Assembly (NCBI RefSeq): GCF_019753765.1
Contig: NZ_JAIJZW010000002.1
Span: 152,040-216,039, forward strand
Direction: 5' to 3'
Length of the DNA stretch: 64,000 nucleotides
Source of the DNA: Microbacterium marinilacus
GTDB lineage: Bacteria; Actinomycetota; Actinomycetes; Actinomycetales; Microbacteriaceae
Part shown: positions 51,900 through 61,803 of the stretch, piece after piece
How the letters are laid out: each line of letters begins with the position of its first letter
How positions within the stretch are numbered: the first letter of the stretch is position 1
Made by a program: the position numbers and the translations under genes
Notes under the pieces: model-generated
What the model was told of the DNA's origin: nothing
Seen by the model: the letters and a program-made list of their open reading frames with translations, nothing else
Database searches by the model: none

Positions 51900-51933
51900 T
51901 TGAAGTTCACGTTGAAGGTCACTGTTGGGTAAC
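51900..51933. promoter_or_regulatory. Direct-repeat operator candidate before the second MerR gene
   Basis: TTGAAGTTCAC (51900) and TTGAAGGTCAC (51912) are direct repeats at 12-base spacing, followed by a weaker TTGGGTAAC at 51925. Direct repeats close to one helical turn apart suit head-to-tail binding regulators such as BldC-type MerR proteins. Confidence 0.55.
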
Positions 51934-52032
51934 GCCGTGGCGACACGCCTCGCGGATCGCACGGATGTCGTTGCCGGTCCGGCGGGCCTCCCATACGGTG
52001 GATGAAGTAGCCGCTGCACGAGGAGGACGACA

Positions 52033-52572
52033 ATGAGCGCTGACGATCGCACGGATCGTGGCATGACGGATCTCCTCTTCACCGACGGGCTTCCCGACCT
52101 CGACCCCGAGATGGGCTACCGCGGCGCGGTCGCCGCGCGGGCGGCGGGCATCACCTATCGCCAGCTCGACTACTGGGCCCGCACCGAGCTCGTCGAGCCG
52201 ACCGTGCGCAGCGCCACCGGCTCGGGATCGCAGCGTCTCTACGGCTTCCGCGACATCCTCGTGCTCAAGCTCGTCAAGCGGCTTCTCGACACCGGCATCT
52301 CCCTGCAGCAGATCCGCACGGCCGTCGAACAGCTGCGGGCGGCGGGCATCCGCGACCTCGCGGGGACGACTCTGATGAGCGACGGCGCATCGGTCTACCT
52401 CTGCACCTCGAACGACGAGGTGATCGACCTGGTCAGCCGTGGGCAGGGCGTGTTCGGCATCGCCGTGGGGAAGGTCCTGCACGAGGTCGAGGCCACGCTC
52501 GTCGACTTCGAGGCGACCGAGCCCGACCAGCTCGACGAGCTCGCCCAGCGTCGGGCGAAGCGCACCGCCTGA
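52033..52572 (+). CDS. MerR-family regulator (Rv1830-like)
   Basis: 179 residues. Helix-turn-helix and wing: GYRGAVAARAAGITYRQLDYWARTELVEPTV and SQRLYGFRDILVLKLVKRLLDTGIS. The C-terminal part has ASVYLCTSNDEVIDLVSRGQGVFGIAVG. This is the second MerR member of the conserved actinobacterial FHA-MerR-MerR set. ATG at 52033 follows GAGGAGG. The nuclease-like gene often found between the two MerRs elsewhere is absent. Confidence 0.87.
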   Translation: MSADDRTDRGMTDLLFTDGLPDLDPEMGYRGAVAARAAGITYRQLDYWARTELVEPTVRSATGSGSQRLYGFRDILVLKLVKRLLDTGISLQQIRTAVEQLRAAGIRDLAGTTLMSDGASVYLCTSNDEVIDLVSRGQGVFGIAVGKVLHEVEATLVDFEATEPDQLDELAQRRAKRTA

Positions 52573-52585
52573 CGCGATACGGCTG

Positions 52586-52609
52586 AACCCCCGCGGGAGC
52601 GCGGGGGTT
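52586..52609 (+). terminator. Intrinsic terminator after the second MerR gene
   Basis: A 9-bp stem AACCCCCGC / GCGGGGGTT closes a GGGAGC loop, followed by CTTT. Confidence 0.88.
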
Positions 52610-52702
52610 CTTTGGCGTCGCCGGAGAGGTCGGACGCGCCGTTCCCGGGCGTCGCCGATCCCGCCGCGAGCGGGGATCGGAGGGGACGAGCGAGCGTCCG
52701 CG

Positions 52703-53521
52703 TCAGCGCGAGGCGTCCTGGGTGTCGGACGGGTCCTCGATGCGGCCGGCTCGCATGATGCGGTCGAGCAGGGCGTCGAAGTCGGTGGCGAGCTCCTGCG
52801 CGGACTCGCCCGGCCAGACGTGCAGCGGCTTCGCCGCGCCCTGCGCCTGCTGCAGCGAGGTGCGCTCCGGCAGCTGAGGCTCGAGCACGAGCGGCCCGAA
52901 CATGTCGCGGAGCTCCTTGATGCGGAACTGGTGCTCGACCGACTGCGGGCGCACGCGGTTCACCACGATGCCGAGCGGCTGCAGACGGGGGGAGAGGCCT
53001 CGGCGGATCTCTTCGATCGCGCGCAGCGCGCGGTCGGCGGCCGCGACCGAGAACAGGCCCGGCTCCGTGACCACCATCACGCGATCGCTCGCGGCCCAGG
53101 CCGTGCGCGTGAGGGCGTTCAGCGAGGGAGGGCAGTCGATCAGCACCAGGTCGTACTCCGACTCGATCGACGCGAGCGCCTCCTCGAGCTTCCAGACGTC
53201 CGCCACGGTGGGGTGGGGGCCGTCGAAGTTGATCGCCGACGGGCTGCCGAGCATCACGTCGATCGTGCCGTCGTGCACGCGGGTCCAGCCGCTCGAGGTG
53301 ATCGCCTGGCGGACGATCTTCTCCTTGGGGCTGGTGAGCACGTCCGAGACGTTGAGACGACCGGCGATCTGGACGTCCAGACCGGTCGAGACGTCCGCCT
53401 GAGGGTCGAGGTCGACCACGAGCGTGCGCAGTGAGCGTGCGAAGGCGGCGGATGCGAGACCGAGGGTCACGGTCGTCTTTCCGACCCCTCCCTTGAGGGA
53501 ACTGACGCTGAGTACGTGCAC
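52703..53521 (-). CDS. ParA/Soj-family ATPase
   Basis: 272 residues. The deviant Walker [16 protein letters not shown] is near residues 10-24, then VVDLDPQADVST and VLIDCPPSLN. No ParB gene is adjacent, so it may be an orphan ParA-like positioning ATPase. The GTG at 53521 gives MHVLSVSSLKGG, the usual family start; a TTG nine bases upstream is possible but less likely. It is divergent from pyc across about 90 bases. Confidence 0.85.
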   Translation of the reverse strand: MHVLSVSSLKGGVGKTTVTLGLASAAFARSLRTLVVDLDPQADVSTGLDVQIAGRLNVSDVLTSPKEKIVRQAITSSGWTRVHDGTIDVMLGSPSAINFDGPHPTVADVWKLEEALASIESEYDLVLIDCPPSLNALTRTAWAASDRVMVVTEPGLFSVAAADRALRAIEEIRRGLSPRLQPLGIVVNRVRPQSVEHQFRIKELRDMFGPLVLEPQLPERTSLQQAQGAAKPLHVWPGESAQELATDFDALLDRIMRAGRIEDPSDTQDASR

Positions 53522-53611
53522 AATCCCCAACGTTACAACGCCCTATGCTGTGAGACACGTCAGCCCGGGCGACGAGTCCCCACCTCGCCCGGCCCCGCCA
53601 GAAGGGTGCCC

Positions 53612-56600
53612 ATGTTTTCGAAGATCCTCGTGGCCAACCGTGGAGAGATCGCGATCCGGGCGTTCCGGGCCGCCTACGAGCTGGGAGCCCGCACCGTCGC
53701 GGTGTTCCCCTACGAGGATCGCAACTCGCTGCACCGCCTGAAGGCCGACGAGGCGTACCGGATCGGCGAGGAGGGTCACCCCGTGCGGGCCTACCTCGAC
53801 GTCGACGAGATCGTGCGGGTCGCGGTCGAGTCGGGCGCCGACGCGATCTACCCCGGCTACGGCTTCCTCTCTGAGAACCCCGAGCTCGCGGCGAAGGCGG
53901 CGGCAGCGGGCATCACCTTCATCGGGCCCGGGTCCGACGTCCTCGAGATGGCAGGAAACAAGGTCACCGCCAAGGAGCACGCGATCAAGGCGGGCGTTCC
54001 CGTCCTGCGTTCGACGGAGGCCTCCGACGACGTGGAGGCGCTCGTCGCGCAGTCGGACGAGATCGGCTTCCCGCTGTTCGCGAAGGCGGTCGCCGGCGGC
54101 GGCGGCCGTGGCATGCGCCGCGTGGAGACGAAGGCGGAGCTCGCACCGGCGCTGGCCGAGGCGATGCGCGAGGCGCAGAGCGCCTTCGGCGACCCGCGGA
54201 TGTTCCTCGAGCAGGCGGTGCTGCGTCCCCGGCACGTCGAGGTGCAGGTGCTCGCCGACAAGACGGGTGCGACGGTGCATCTGTTCGAGCGCGACTGCTC
54301 GGTGCAGCGCCGTCACCAGAAGGTCATCGAGATCGCGCCGGCGCCGAACCTCGACGACGCCGTGCGTGCCGACCTGCACCGCTACGCCGTCGCCTTCGCC
54401 GAGTCGATCGGCTACGAGAACGCCGGCACCGTCGAGTTCCTGCTGGAGACCGCGGGGGAGCGCACCGGCGAGGTCGTGTTCATCGAGATGAACCCGCGTA
54501 TCCAGGTCGAGCACACGGTGACCGAGGAGGTCACCGACGTCGACCTGGTGCAGTCGCAGATGCGGATCGCGGCGGGCGAGACGCTGGACGACCTCGGCCT
54601 GACGCAGGACACGATCCGCCTGCGGGGCGCCGCGCTGCAGTGCCGCATCACGACGGAGGATCCGGCGGCGGGCTTCCGTCCCGACACCGGCAAGATCACG
54701 ACGTACCGCTCGCCGGGCGGCGCCGGCATCCGCCTCGACGGCGGCACGACCGCCGCGGGCAGCCAGATCAGCCCGCACTTCGACTCGATGCTCGCGAAGC
54801 TCAGCGTCCGCGGACGGGACTTCGGCGCCGCCGTCGCCCGCGCCCGCCGCGCGCTGGCCGAGTTCCGCATCCGCGGCGTGGCCACGAACATCCCGTTCCT
54901 GCAGGCGGTCCTCGACGACCCGGCGTTCGTGGCCGGGGACCTGTCGACGTCGTTCATCGACGAGCGTCCCGAGCTGCTCGAGGGCCGGGTCTCCAAGGAC
55001 CGCGGATCGAAGATCCTCAACTGGCTCGTCGACGTGACGGTCAACAAGCCCAACGGCGAGAAGCCGCTCGCGATCGCCCCTGCCGCCAAGCTGCCAGCGG
55101 CCGACCTGACGGCCGCCGCCCCGGACGGGTCGCGGCAGCGGCTGCAGGAGCTCGGCCCGGCCGGCTTCGCCCGCGCGCTGCGTGAGCAGAGCGCCCTGGC
55201 GGTGACCGAGACGACGTTCCGCGACGCCCACCAGTCGCTGCTGGCGACGCGCGTGCGCACACGCGACCTCGTCGCCGTGGCGCCGCACGTCGCCCGTCTC
55301 ACGCCCCAGCTGCTGTCGGTCGAGGCCTGGGGCGGGGCGACGTACGACGTCGCGCTGCGGTTCCTCGGCGAGGACCCGTGGGAGCGGCTCGACAAGCTGC
55401 GCGAGGCGCTGCCGAACGTCGCGATCCAGATGCTGCTGCGCGGCCGCAACACCGTCGGCTACACGCCGTACCCCACGGAGGTCACCGACGCGTTCGTCCG
55501 CGAGGCGGCCGCGTCCGGCGTGGACATCTTCCGCATCTTCGACGCCCTCAACGACGTGTCGCAGATGCGTCCCGCGATCGACGCGGTGCTCGCCACGGGC
55601 ACGTCGGTCGCCGAGGTCGCCGTCTGCTACACGGGCGACCTCCTGGATCCCGCGGAGGACCTGTACACGCTCGACTACTACCTGCGCCTCGCCGAGCAGA
55701 TCGTCGACGCCGGCGCCCACGTCCTCGCCGTGAAGGACATGGCGGGCCTCCTGCGCCCGGCCGCGGCCGCCCGCCTCGTGTCGGCGCTCCGCGAGCGGTT
55801 CGACCTGCCGGTGCACGTCCACACCCACGACACCCCGGGCGGTCAGCTGGCGACCCTGCTGGCGGCCAGCGCCGCCGGCGCCGACGCGGTCGACGCAGCG
55901 TCCGCTCCCATGGCGGGGACCACCAGCCAGCCGTCGCTGTCGGCGCTCGTGGCGGCGCTCGCCCACACGGATCGCGACACCGGCATCGACCTGCAGGCTG
56001 TCTCCGACCTCGAGCCCTACTGGGAGGCCGTGCGCCACCTGTACCGGCCGTTCGAGTCGGGCCTGGCCGGTCCCACCGGGCGGGTCTATCGCCACGAGAT
56101 CCCGGGCGGGCAGCTGTCGAACCTGCGGCAGCAGGCGATCGCGTTGGGCCTCGCCGACGACTTCGAGCTGATCGAGGACATGTACGCCGCGGCGGACGAC
56201 ATCCTCGGGCGCGTGCCGAAGGTGACGCCGTCGTCGAAGGTCGTCGGCGACCTGGCGCTGCATCTCGCGGCGGTCAAGGCCGATCCCGCCGACTTCGCCG
56301 AGAACCCCCACAAGTACGACGTGCCGGACTCGGTGGTCGGCTTCATGGCCGGCGAGCTCGGCGACCTGCCCGGCGGCTGGCCCGAGCCCTTCCGCACGAA
56401 GGTGCTCGCGGGACGCGACGTGCGGCCGACGGTCACCCCGCTCGAGCCCGCGGACGAGCAGGACCTGTCCGGCGACGCCCCGACGCGGCGCGCCACCCTC
56501 AACCGCCTGCTCTTCCCGCAGCCGACGAAGGCGTTCGAGACCGCGCGCGAGACGTACGGCGACCTCTCGGTGCTCGACACGGCCGACTACCTCTACGGCC

Positions 56601-57019
56601 TCGAGCCCGGCGGCGAGCACGTCGTCGAGATCGAGCGCGGAGTGCAGCTCTATGTGGGCCTGGAGGCGATCGGCGAGCCCGACGAGAAGGGCATGCGCTC
56701 GGTGATGGCCACGCTGAACGGCCAGCTCCGTCCGGTCTCCGCGCGCGATCGCAGCATCGACGTCGAGGTGCTCGCCGCCGAGAAGGCCGACACCTCGAAG
56801 CCCGGTCAGGTCGCCGCGCCGTTCTCGGGCGTGGTGACGCTGAAGGCCGCGGTCGGCGACCGGGTCCAGGCGGGTCAGGCGGTCGCGTCGATCGAGGCCA
56901 TGAAGATGGAGGCGGCGATCACGACCCCCGTCGACGGGGTCGTCGAGAGGCTCGCGATCGGCCCCACGCAGCAGGTGGACGCGGGCGACCTTTTGGTCGT
57001 CGTCGCCGCGGCCAAGTAA
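53612..57019 (+). CDS. pyc: Pyruvate carboxylase
   Basis: 1135 residues, full length. The biotin carboxylase domain (1-460) starts FSKILVANRGEIAIR and has the ATP-grasp loop VAGGGGRGMRRV. The carboxyltransferase barrel (about 540-830) has TTFRDAHQSLLATRVRT and the metal-site HVHTHDTPGGQ. The biotinyl domain at the C-terminus has EAMKMEA with target Lys about 1098. The enzyme refills oxaloacetate for the TCA cycle. Confidence 0.97.
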   Translation: MFSKILVANRGEIAIRAFRAAYELGARTVAVFPYEDRNSLHRLKADEAYRIGEEGHPVRAYLDVDEIVRVAVESGADAIYPGYGFLSENPELAAKAAAAGITFIGPGSDVLEMAGNKVTAKEHAIKAGVPVLRSTEASDDVEALVAQSDEIGFPLFAKAVAGGGGRGMRRVETKAELAPALAEAMREAQSAFGDPRMFLEQAVLRPRHVEVQVLADKTGATVHLFERDCSVQRRHQKVIEIAPAPNLDDAVRADLHRYAVAFAESIGYENAGTVEFLLETAGERTGEVVFIEMNPRIQVEHTVTEEVTDVDLVQSQMRIAAGETLDDLGLTQDTIRLRGAALQCRITTEDPAAGFRPDTGKITTYRSPGGAGIRLDGGTTAAGSQISPHFDSMLAKLSVRGRDFGAAVARARRALAEFRIRGVATNIPFLQAVLDDPAFVAGDLSTSFIDERPELLEGRVSKDRGSKILNWLVDVTVNKPNGEKPLAIAPAAKLPAADLTAAAPDGSRQRLQELGPAGFARALREQSALAVTETTFRDAHQSLLATRVRTRDLVAVAPHVARLTPQLLSVEAWGGATYDVALRFLGEDPWERLDKLREALPNVAIQMLLRGRNTVGYTPYPTEVTDAFVREAAASGVDIFRIFDALNDVSQMRPAIDAVLATGTSVAEVAVCYTGDLLDPAEDLYTLDYYLRLAEQIVDAGAHVLAVKDMAGLLRPAAAARLVSALRERFDLPVHVHTHDTPGGQLATLLAASAAGADAVDAASAPMAGTTSQPSLSALVAALAHTDRDTGIDLQAVSDLEPYWEAVRHLYRPFESGLAGPTGRVYRHEIPGGQLSNLRQQAIALGLADDFELIEDMYAAADDILGRVPKVTPSSKVVGDLALHLAAVKADPADFAENPHKYDVPDSVVGFMAGELGDLPGGWPEPFRTKVLAGRDVRPTVTPLEPADEQDLSGDAPTRRATLNRLLFPQPTKAFETARETYGDLSVLDTADYLYGLEPGGEHVVEIERGVQLYVGLEAIGEPDEKGMRSVMATLNGQLRPVSARDRSIDVEVLAAEKADTSKPGQVAAPFSGVVTLKAAVGDRVQAGQAVASIEAMKMEAAITTPVDGVVERLAIGPTQQVDAGDLLVVVAAAK

Positions 57020-57025
57020 CCTGGG

Positions 57026-57046
57026 GGCGCCCGGTCACCGGGCGCC
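57026..57046 (+). terminator. Hairpin after pyc
   Basis: A perfect 9-bp stem GGCGCCCGG / CCGGGCGCC with a 3-base loop lies seven bases past the pyc stop. No U-tract. It separates pyc from the MinD-like gene. Confidence 0.7.
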
Positions 57047-57102
57047 GGGGCGGGAGGGGCTCGCCCGGTGGGGATCGTCATCCCCGTTGGAGTGAACCCG
57101 CA

Positions 57103-59181
57103 GTGGCCAAGAAGATCACGACCGAACACGACGACGTCCAGATGCAGGGCGAGGACCACGGCGTCCTCGACCACAGCGGACTCGACACGACCGCCATCGG
57201 CATCCTCGGCACGCAGACCGCGCAGGTGCGCGTCGTGCTGCCGCAGGTGCTGGAGGAGCCGGACGACGAGGTCGTCGACGACGAGCTCGAGCCCGGGGAC
57301 CTGCGCAGCGGCGAGATCGTGATCGAGCTCCCCGCCGATCGCTTCGACGGCGATCGCGCCGAGACGGCCGCCCCCGCATCCGACGAGGACGCGGCGATCA
57401 CCGGCGAGATCGTCGAGGACGTGGTCGCCGCCGTGCGGGAGCAGGCCGCTGCCGCCGCCGACGATGCCGAGGCCGATGAGGCGGACCAGGTGATCGACGT
57501 CGTCGTGATGCCCGAGCCCGAGTCCGCCGGCCCGGCACAGGAGGTCGCCGCCGACGATGCGGCGGACATCGACGACACCGAGGACGTCGACGACACCGAG
57601 GACGTCGAGGACACGGCGGACGTCGACGACGTCGTTGCCGACGACACCGATGGTCTCGATCCCGACGACGTCGAGCGGGAGGACGCCGCGGACGCGGCTG
57701 AGGACGATGTGGAGGAGGCGCCCTCGATCGAGGGTGGCGCGCCCGACGATGACACCGCCGCGAGCGACGCCGGCACCGTGAGCGATGACGTCGAGGCGGA
57801 CGACGAAGGGGACGCGGCGGACGACCCGTCGCCGGTGGACGACTGGCGCGCGGCCGCCGCCGAGCTGCTCGCCGAGGTCGACGACGCCGGCCACGAGTCC
57901 GACGCCGAGGCGGAGGAGCCTCGCGAGGAGCCCGCCACGGACGACCTGGACGAGACCGACGCAGGCGCCGAGCCGGACGTGGCGGCCGTCGAGGACGACG
58001 AGGCGGAGACCGAAGCCGAGGCGGACGAGCCGGTCGTCGAGGACCGGGCCGCCGTCGTAGCCACGGCCTCCGCCGGCGCGGCACGCGCCACGTCGCACGC
58101 CCGGGCTTGGGCCGAGGAGACGGCGGCGCAGCGGGCAGCCGTCGAGGCGGCCCCGGAGAGCACGCAGAAGACCCAGACGACAGGAGCACTCACGATGACC
58201 GCCCGACGTCTGGAGGACCTCGGCAAGGACGCGGAGCGCGAGTCGAGCGACCTCCTCACCGCCGATCGCGTGCTCAACCCGCACCGGGTCGCGCGCCCGG
58301 CGCCCGAGGGCGCGTGGAGCGAGTTCGTCTACGGCCTGACCGGCGGCCGGGTCAACCTGGGCGACGGTCGCAAGGCGCGCGCCCGCAAGGCGCTCGACGC
58401 GCGCGTGGCCGCCCCCCTGGCGGGCGAGACCCGATTCGTGCCCGTGCTCAGCCGCAAGGGCGGCGTCGGCAAGACCACCGTGACGACGCTGCTCGGCATG
58501 GCGCTGGCGGACGGACGCGACGACCGCGTGATCGCGATCGACGCGAACCCCGACCGCGGCACGCTGGCGGACCGCATCGCGAAGCGCACCGACAGGACCG
58601 TGCGCGACCTGGTGCACCGCGCGGGGGAGATCCGCGGCTACAACGACATCTCGCGCTTCGTCGCGCGCGACGAGACCCGTCTGGACGTCCTCGCCTCCGA
58701 CACCGACCCGCGCATCGCCGAGGCGTTCGGCGAGGAGGACTACCGACGCGTGGCCAAGGTCGCCGAGCACTTCTATTCGCTCGCGCTCACCGACACCGGC
58801 ACCGGCATCATCCACTCCGCGATGTCGGCCACCCTGGCCCACGCCGACCAGCTGGTCATCGTGACGGGGCTCAACCTGGACGAGGTGCGCCTCGCGTCCG
58901 AGACCATCACCTGGCTGGAGTCCAACGGGTACGACGAGCTCGCCCGCCGGGCGATCGTCGTGCTGAACCAGCAGTCTCCCGGTGCGCCCATGGTGCGCCT
59001 GAGCGAGCTCGAGGTCCATTTCGGCAGCCGGGTGCAGGCGGTCGTGCACCTGCCCTACGACGCGGCCCTGGGAGCCGGCAGCGCCATCGTCTACCGCGAT
59101 CTGCGCGCCGAGACGCGGCAGGCCGCCCGCGAGCTGGCCGCGCGTGTCGTGGACGGTCTGCGCGAGGGCCGCTCCGCGTGA
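57103..59181 (+). CDS. MinD/ParA-like ATPase with a very long acidic N-terminal region
   Basis: 692 residues. Residues about 45-340 are extremely rich in Asp/Glu/Ala (for example [22 protein letters not shown] repeats) and certainly disordered. From about 430 a MinD-type ATPase fold begins: [14 protein letters not shown] at 452, [40 protein letters not shown]. This C-terminal half resembles ATPases linked to type VII secretion or pilus systems in actinobacteria. An in-frame ATG at 58195 has AGGAG 9 bases upstream and could make a 328-residue form lacking the acidic part. It overlaps the deformylase gene by four bases. Confidence 0.85.
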   Translation: MAKKITTEHDDVQMQGEDHGVLDHSGLDTTAIGILGTQTAQVRVVLPQVLEEPDDEVVDDELEPGDLRSGEIVIELPADRFDGDRAETAAPASDEDAAITGEIVEDVVAAVREQAAAAADDAEADEADQVIDVVVMPEPESAGPAQEVAADDAADIDDTEDVDDTEDVEDTADVDDVVADDTDGLDPDDVEREDAADAAEDDVEEAPSIEGGAPDDDTAASDAGTVSDDVEADDEGDAADDPSPVDDWRAAAAELLAEVDDAGHESDAEAEEPREEPATDDLDETDAGAEPDVAAVEDDEAETEAEADEPVVEDRAAVVATASAGAARATSHARAWAEETAAQRAAVEAAPESTQKTQTTGALTMTARRLEDLGKDAERESSDLLTADRVLNPHRVARPAPEGAWSEFVYGLTGGRVNLGDGRKARARKALDARVAAPLAGETRFVPVLSRKGGVGKTTVTTLLGMALADGRDDRVIAIDANPDRGTLADRIAKRTDRTVRDLVHRAGEIRGYNDISRFVARDETRLDVLASDTDPRIAEAFGEEDYRRVAKVAEHFYSLALTDTGTGIIHSAMSATLAHADQLVIVTGLNLDEVRLASETITWLESNGYDELARRAIVVLNQQSPGAPMVRLSELEVHFGSRVQAVVHLPYDAALGAGSAIVYRDLRAETRQAARELAARVVDGLREGRSA

Positions 59182-59669
59182 CCGTCCGCGAGATCCGCCT
59201 GTACGGCGACCCGGTGCTGCGGACGCCCTGCGCCGAGATCGAGAAGATCGACGACGGCGTCCGCGCCCTGGTCCAGGACCTGCTCGACTCGGTCGCCCTG
59301 CCGGGCCGTGCCGGCGTCGCTGCTCCGCAGATCGGCGTCGGCCTTCGCGCCTTCAGCTACAACGTCGACGGGACCATCGGCTACGTGCTGAACCCCCGCA
59401 TCGTCGAGGTGCGCGGCGAGCCGCAGCCCACGGGGGAGGGGTGCCTGTCGGTGCCCGGCCTCTGGCACGACGCGCTCCGTCATCCGTACGCCCGCGTCGA
59501 GGGCATCGACCTCGACGGCGCGAAGGTGGTGCTCGAGGGCGAGGGGCTCATGGCGCAGATGCTGCAGCACGAGACCGACCACCTCGACGGGATGGTGTAC
59601 CTGCAGCGCCTCGCTAAGGACGAGCGGGCCAAGGCGATGAGGGCCGTCCGCGAGAGCGACTGGTTTTGA
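59178..59669 (+). CDS. def: Peptide deformylase
   Basis: 163 residues. The three family motifs are [18 protein letters not shown] (zinc/iron Cys) and QHETDHLDG (HExxH form). It removes the formyl group from nascent proteins. The GTG at 59178 overlaps the MinD-like gene, so the two are translated together. Size is on the short side but complete. Confidence 0.95.
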   Translation: MTVREIRLYGDPVLRTPCAEIEKIDDGVRALVQDLLDSVALPGRAGVAAPQIGVGLRAFSYNVDGTIGYVLNPRIVEVRGEPQPTGEGCLSVPGLWHDALRHPYARVEGIDLDGAKVVLEGEGLMAQMLQHETDHLDGMVYLQRLAKDERAKAMRAVRESDWF

Positions 59670-59680
59670 CGCCGCGTCAA

Positions 59681-59716
59681 GGTTGAGCGAGGGTGCGCAG
59701 CGCCCGAGCCGAGACC
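59681..59716 (+). repeat. 34-bp dispersed repeat, copy 3 (after def)
   Basis: Begins GGTTGAGCGAGGGTGCG and ends with GAGACC. It aligns ungapped with the copies at 23306 and 24234 (more diverged). Here it is intergenic, before the def/fadD terminator. Confidence 0.65.
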
Positions 59717-59744
59717 CGACCCTGTCGCGCCTGACTCCTCGTGC

Positions 59745-59788
59745 GTGAAGAGGCCCGGTCCCGATCTTCCGGGGCCGGGCCTCTTCAC
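59745..59788. terminator. Bidirectional terminator between def and fadD
   Basis: A 19-bp stem (59745-59763 with 59770-59788) with a single G-U pair and a 6-base loop. It serves the convergent def and fadD genes. Confidence 0.93.
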
Positions 59789-59803
59789 GGCACATCGGAC
59801 GGC

Positions 59804-61633
59804 TCAGCCGGCGACCGAGATGTTGGTGGTCGAGACCGGCGCGGCGTAGATGTCCTCGATCTCGTGCGCGAAGTCCTTGATGATCTCGGCACGCTTGATC
59901 GACAGCTTCGGCGTCAGGTGACCGGTCGCCTCGGTCCACTCGGTGCCGAGGATCGTGAACTTCCGGATCGACTCCGCTCGGGACACGCGCGAGTTGGCCT
60001 CGTCGATCGCGCGCTGCACCTCGGCTCGGACGGTCAGGTTCTTCGCCGCCTGCTCGAGCGTGAGGTCAGCGCTCTCGCCGTGCGTCGCCAGCCAGGCCGG
60101 CAGCATCTCGGGATCGAGCGTGACGAGCGCCGAGATGAACGGCTTCTGATCGCCGACCACGACCACCTGGCCGACGATCGGGTTCGCGCGGATCGGGTCC
60201 TCGAGCGCGGCGGGAGCGACGTTCTTGCCTCCGGCCGTGACGATGATCTCCTTCTTGCGTCCCGTGATGGTGAGGTAGCCGTCGTCGTCGAACGAGCCGA
60301 GATCGCCCGTGCGGAACCACTCGCCGTCGAATGCCTCCGCCGTCGCGTCGGGGTTCTTCCAGTACTCGCGGAACACATTGACGCCCTTGACCTGGATCTC
60401 TCCGTCGTCGGCGACGCGGAGGCCGATGCCGGGCAGAGCGGGGCCGACCGTGCCGACCTTGATCTTGCCCGGCAGGTTGACGCTCGCGGGCGCCGTGGTC
60501 TCGGTGAGTCCGTAGCCTTCGAGGATCTTGATCCCCAGGCTGTGGAAGAAGTGTCCGAGGCGCGGGCCGAGCGGAGCCGAGCCGGAGACGGCGTAGGTGA
60601 CCCGCCCGCCCATGAGCGCACGCAGCTTCGAGTACACGAGCCGGTCGAACAGCGAGAACCGGAGCCGCAGGCCGAGCCCGATCTTGTCGCCGTCCTGGAG
60701 CCGGCGCGAGTGCTCGATGGCCGTCTTGGCAGCCGCGCGGAAGATGCGGCCCTTGCCCTCGCCCTCGGTCTTCTGCTCGGCGGAGTTGTAGACCTTCTCG
60801 AACACGCGCGGCACGGCCAGCAGCAGTGTGGGCTGGAACGAGCCGAGCGTCTTGACGAGGTTCTTCGTGTTCGGCTCGTGACCCGTCTTCACCCCCGCGT
60901 GGATGTAGAGCACGGACATGAACCGCGCGAACACGTGCGCCGTCGTGATGAACAGCACGGTCGAGGCGCCCGGCTGGTGCACGATCTCCGACAGCGCCTC
61001 GGCGGCGTTGCGCGACAGCTCGACGAAGTTGCTGTGCGTCAGCACGCAGCCCTTGGGTCGTCCGGTGGAGCCGGAGGTGTAGATGAGGGTCGCGATGTCC
61101 GCGCCCTTGGCCAGGCCGCGACGGCGCTCGATCTCGTCGTCCGCCACGTCGGCGCCCTGAGCGCTCAGCGACGCGACGGCGTCCTCGTCCATGCGCCACA
61201 CGGTGCGGATCAGCGGCAGCTCGTCGGCGACGGTCTGGAACGACTCGGCGTGCGCGGCGCTCTCCGTGATGAGGCCGACGGCGCCGGAGTCGGACAGGAT
61301 CCACTGGATCTGGGCGGGGGAGCTCGTCTCGTAGACGGGGACCATGATCGCGCCCGCATAGAACAGCGCGAAGTCGATCAGCGTCCACTGATACGTGGTC
61401 TTCGCGAGGAAGCCGATCTTCTCGCCCGGCTGCACCCCCGCGACGACGAACCCCTTGGCCAGCGCGATCACCTGCCGCTCGAACTCCGCGGCGGTCACGT
61501 CTCGCCAGCCGTCGCCTTCCGGGATGCCGAAGAGCGGTCTGTCGGGTGTGGCCTTCACGCGTTCGACCAGCAGATCGGCGACGTTCGCCTCTGGGTCGGC
61601 GGGGACGATCGCGGGTGTCGAGAACTCGATCAC
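59804..61633 (-). CDS. Long-chain fatty acid-CoA ligase (FadD, AMP-forming)
   Basis: 609 residues. The AMP-binding motif is IYTSGSTGRPKGCVLTH. EGYGLTETTAPASVNLPG and FRTGDLGSFDDDGYLTITGRKKEI with the catalytic Lys region follow. It activates fatty acids for breakdown or lipid building at the membrane. The GTG at 61633 has an excellent AAGGAG 5 bases upstream. It is divergent from the acyltransferase gene plsC; the 170-base gap between them carries no clear boxes beyond a TTAGACT before plsC. Confidence 0.93.
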   Translation of the reverse strand: MIEFSTPAIVPADPEANVADLLVERVKATPDRPLFGIPEGDGWRDVTAAEFERQVIALAKGFVVAGVQPGEKIGFLAKTTYQWTLIDFALFYAGAIMVPVYETSSPAQIQWILSDSGAVGLITESAAHAESFQTVADELPLIRTVWRMDEDAVASLSAQGADVADDEIERRRGLAKGADIATLIYTSGSTGRPKGCVLTHSNFVELSRNAAEALSEIVHQPGASTVLFITTAHVFARFMSVLYIHAGVKTGHEPNTKNLVKTLGSFQPTLLLAVPRVFEKVYNSAEQKTEGEGKGRIFRAAAKTAIEHSRRLQDGDKIGLGLRLRFSLFDRLVYSKLRALMGGRVTYAVSGSAPLGPRLGHFFHSLGIKILEGYGLTETTAPASVNLPGKIKVGTVGPALPGIGLRVADDGEIQVKGVNVFREYWKNPDATAEAFDGEWFRTGDLGSFDDDGYLTITGRKKEIIVTAGGKNVAPAALEDPIRANPIVGQVVVVGDQKPFISALVTLDPEMLPAWLATHGESADLTLEQAAKNLTVRAEVQRAIDEANSRVSRAESIRKFTILGTEWTEATGHLTPKLSIKRAEIIKDFAHEIEDIYAAPVSTTNISVAG

Positions 61634-61803
61634 GGCAGCTCCTTCGGTACCGGATGGGCGGGCTGGCTCGATTCTAATCGCACGCATTCACCGCGCCACC
61701 TGTCCCATGGGGCGCGGTGGCGGCGGCGAGTCGGCCGTTAGACTGCTGAGCGGCCCGCCCTCTGCGCCGGGCGTCCGGCGGCAGGGAAGGGACGTGCTCC
61801 GCG

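Noticed and set aside
52616..52700. A small gene between the MerR terminator and ParA
   Set aside because: No start with a ribosome binding site and no coding bias beyond the general GC content.
53522..53530. ParA start at TTG 53530
   Set aside because: GTG 53521 gives the usual family N-terminus directly before the Walker A strand; the TTG remains possible.
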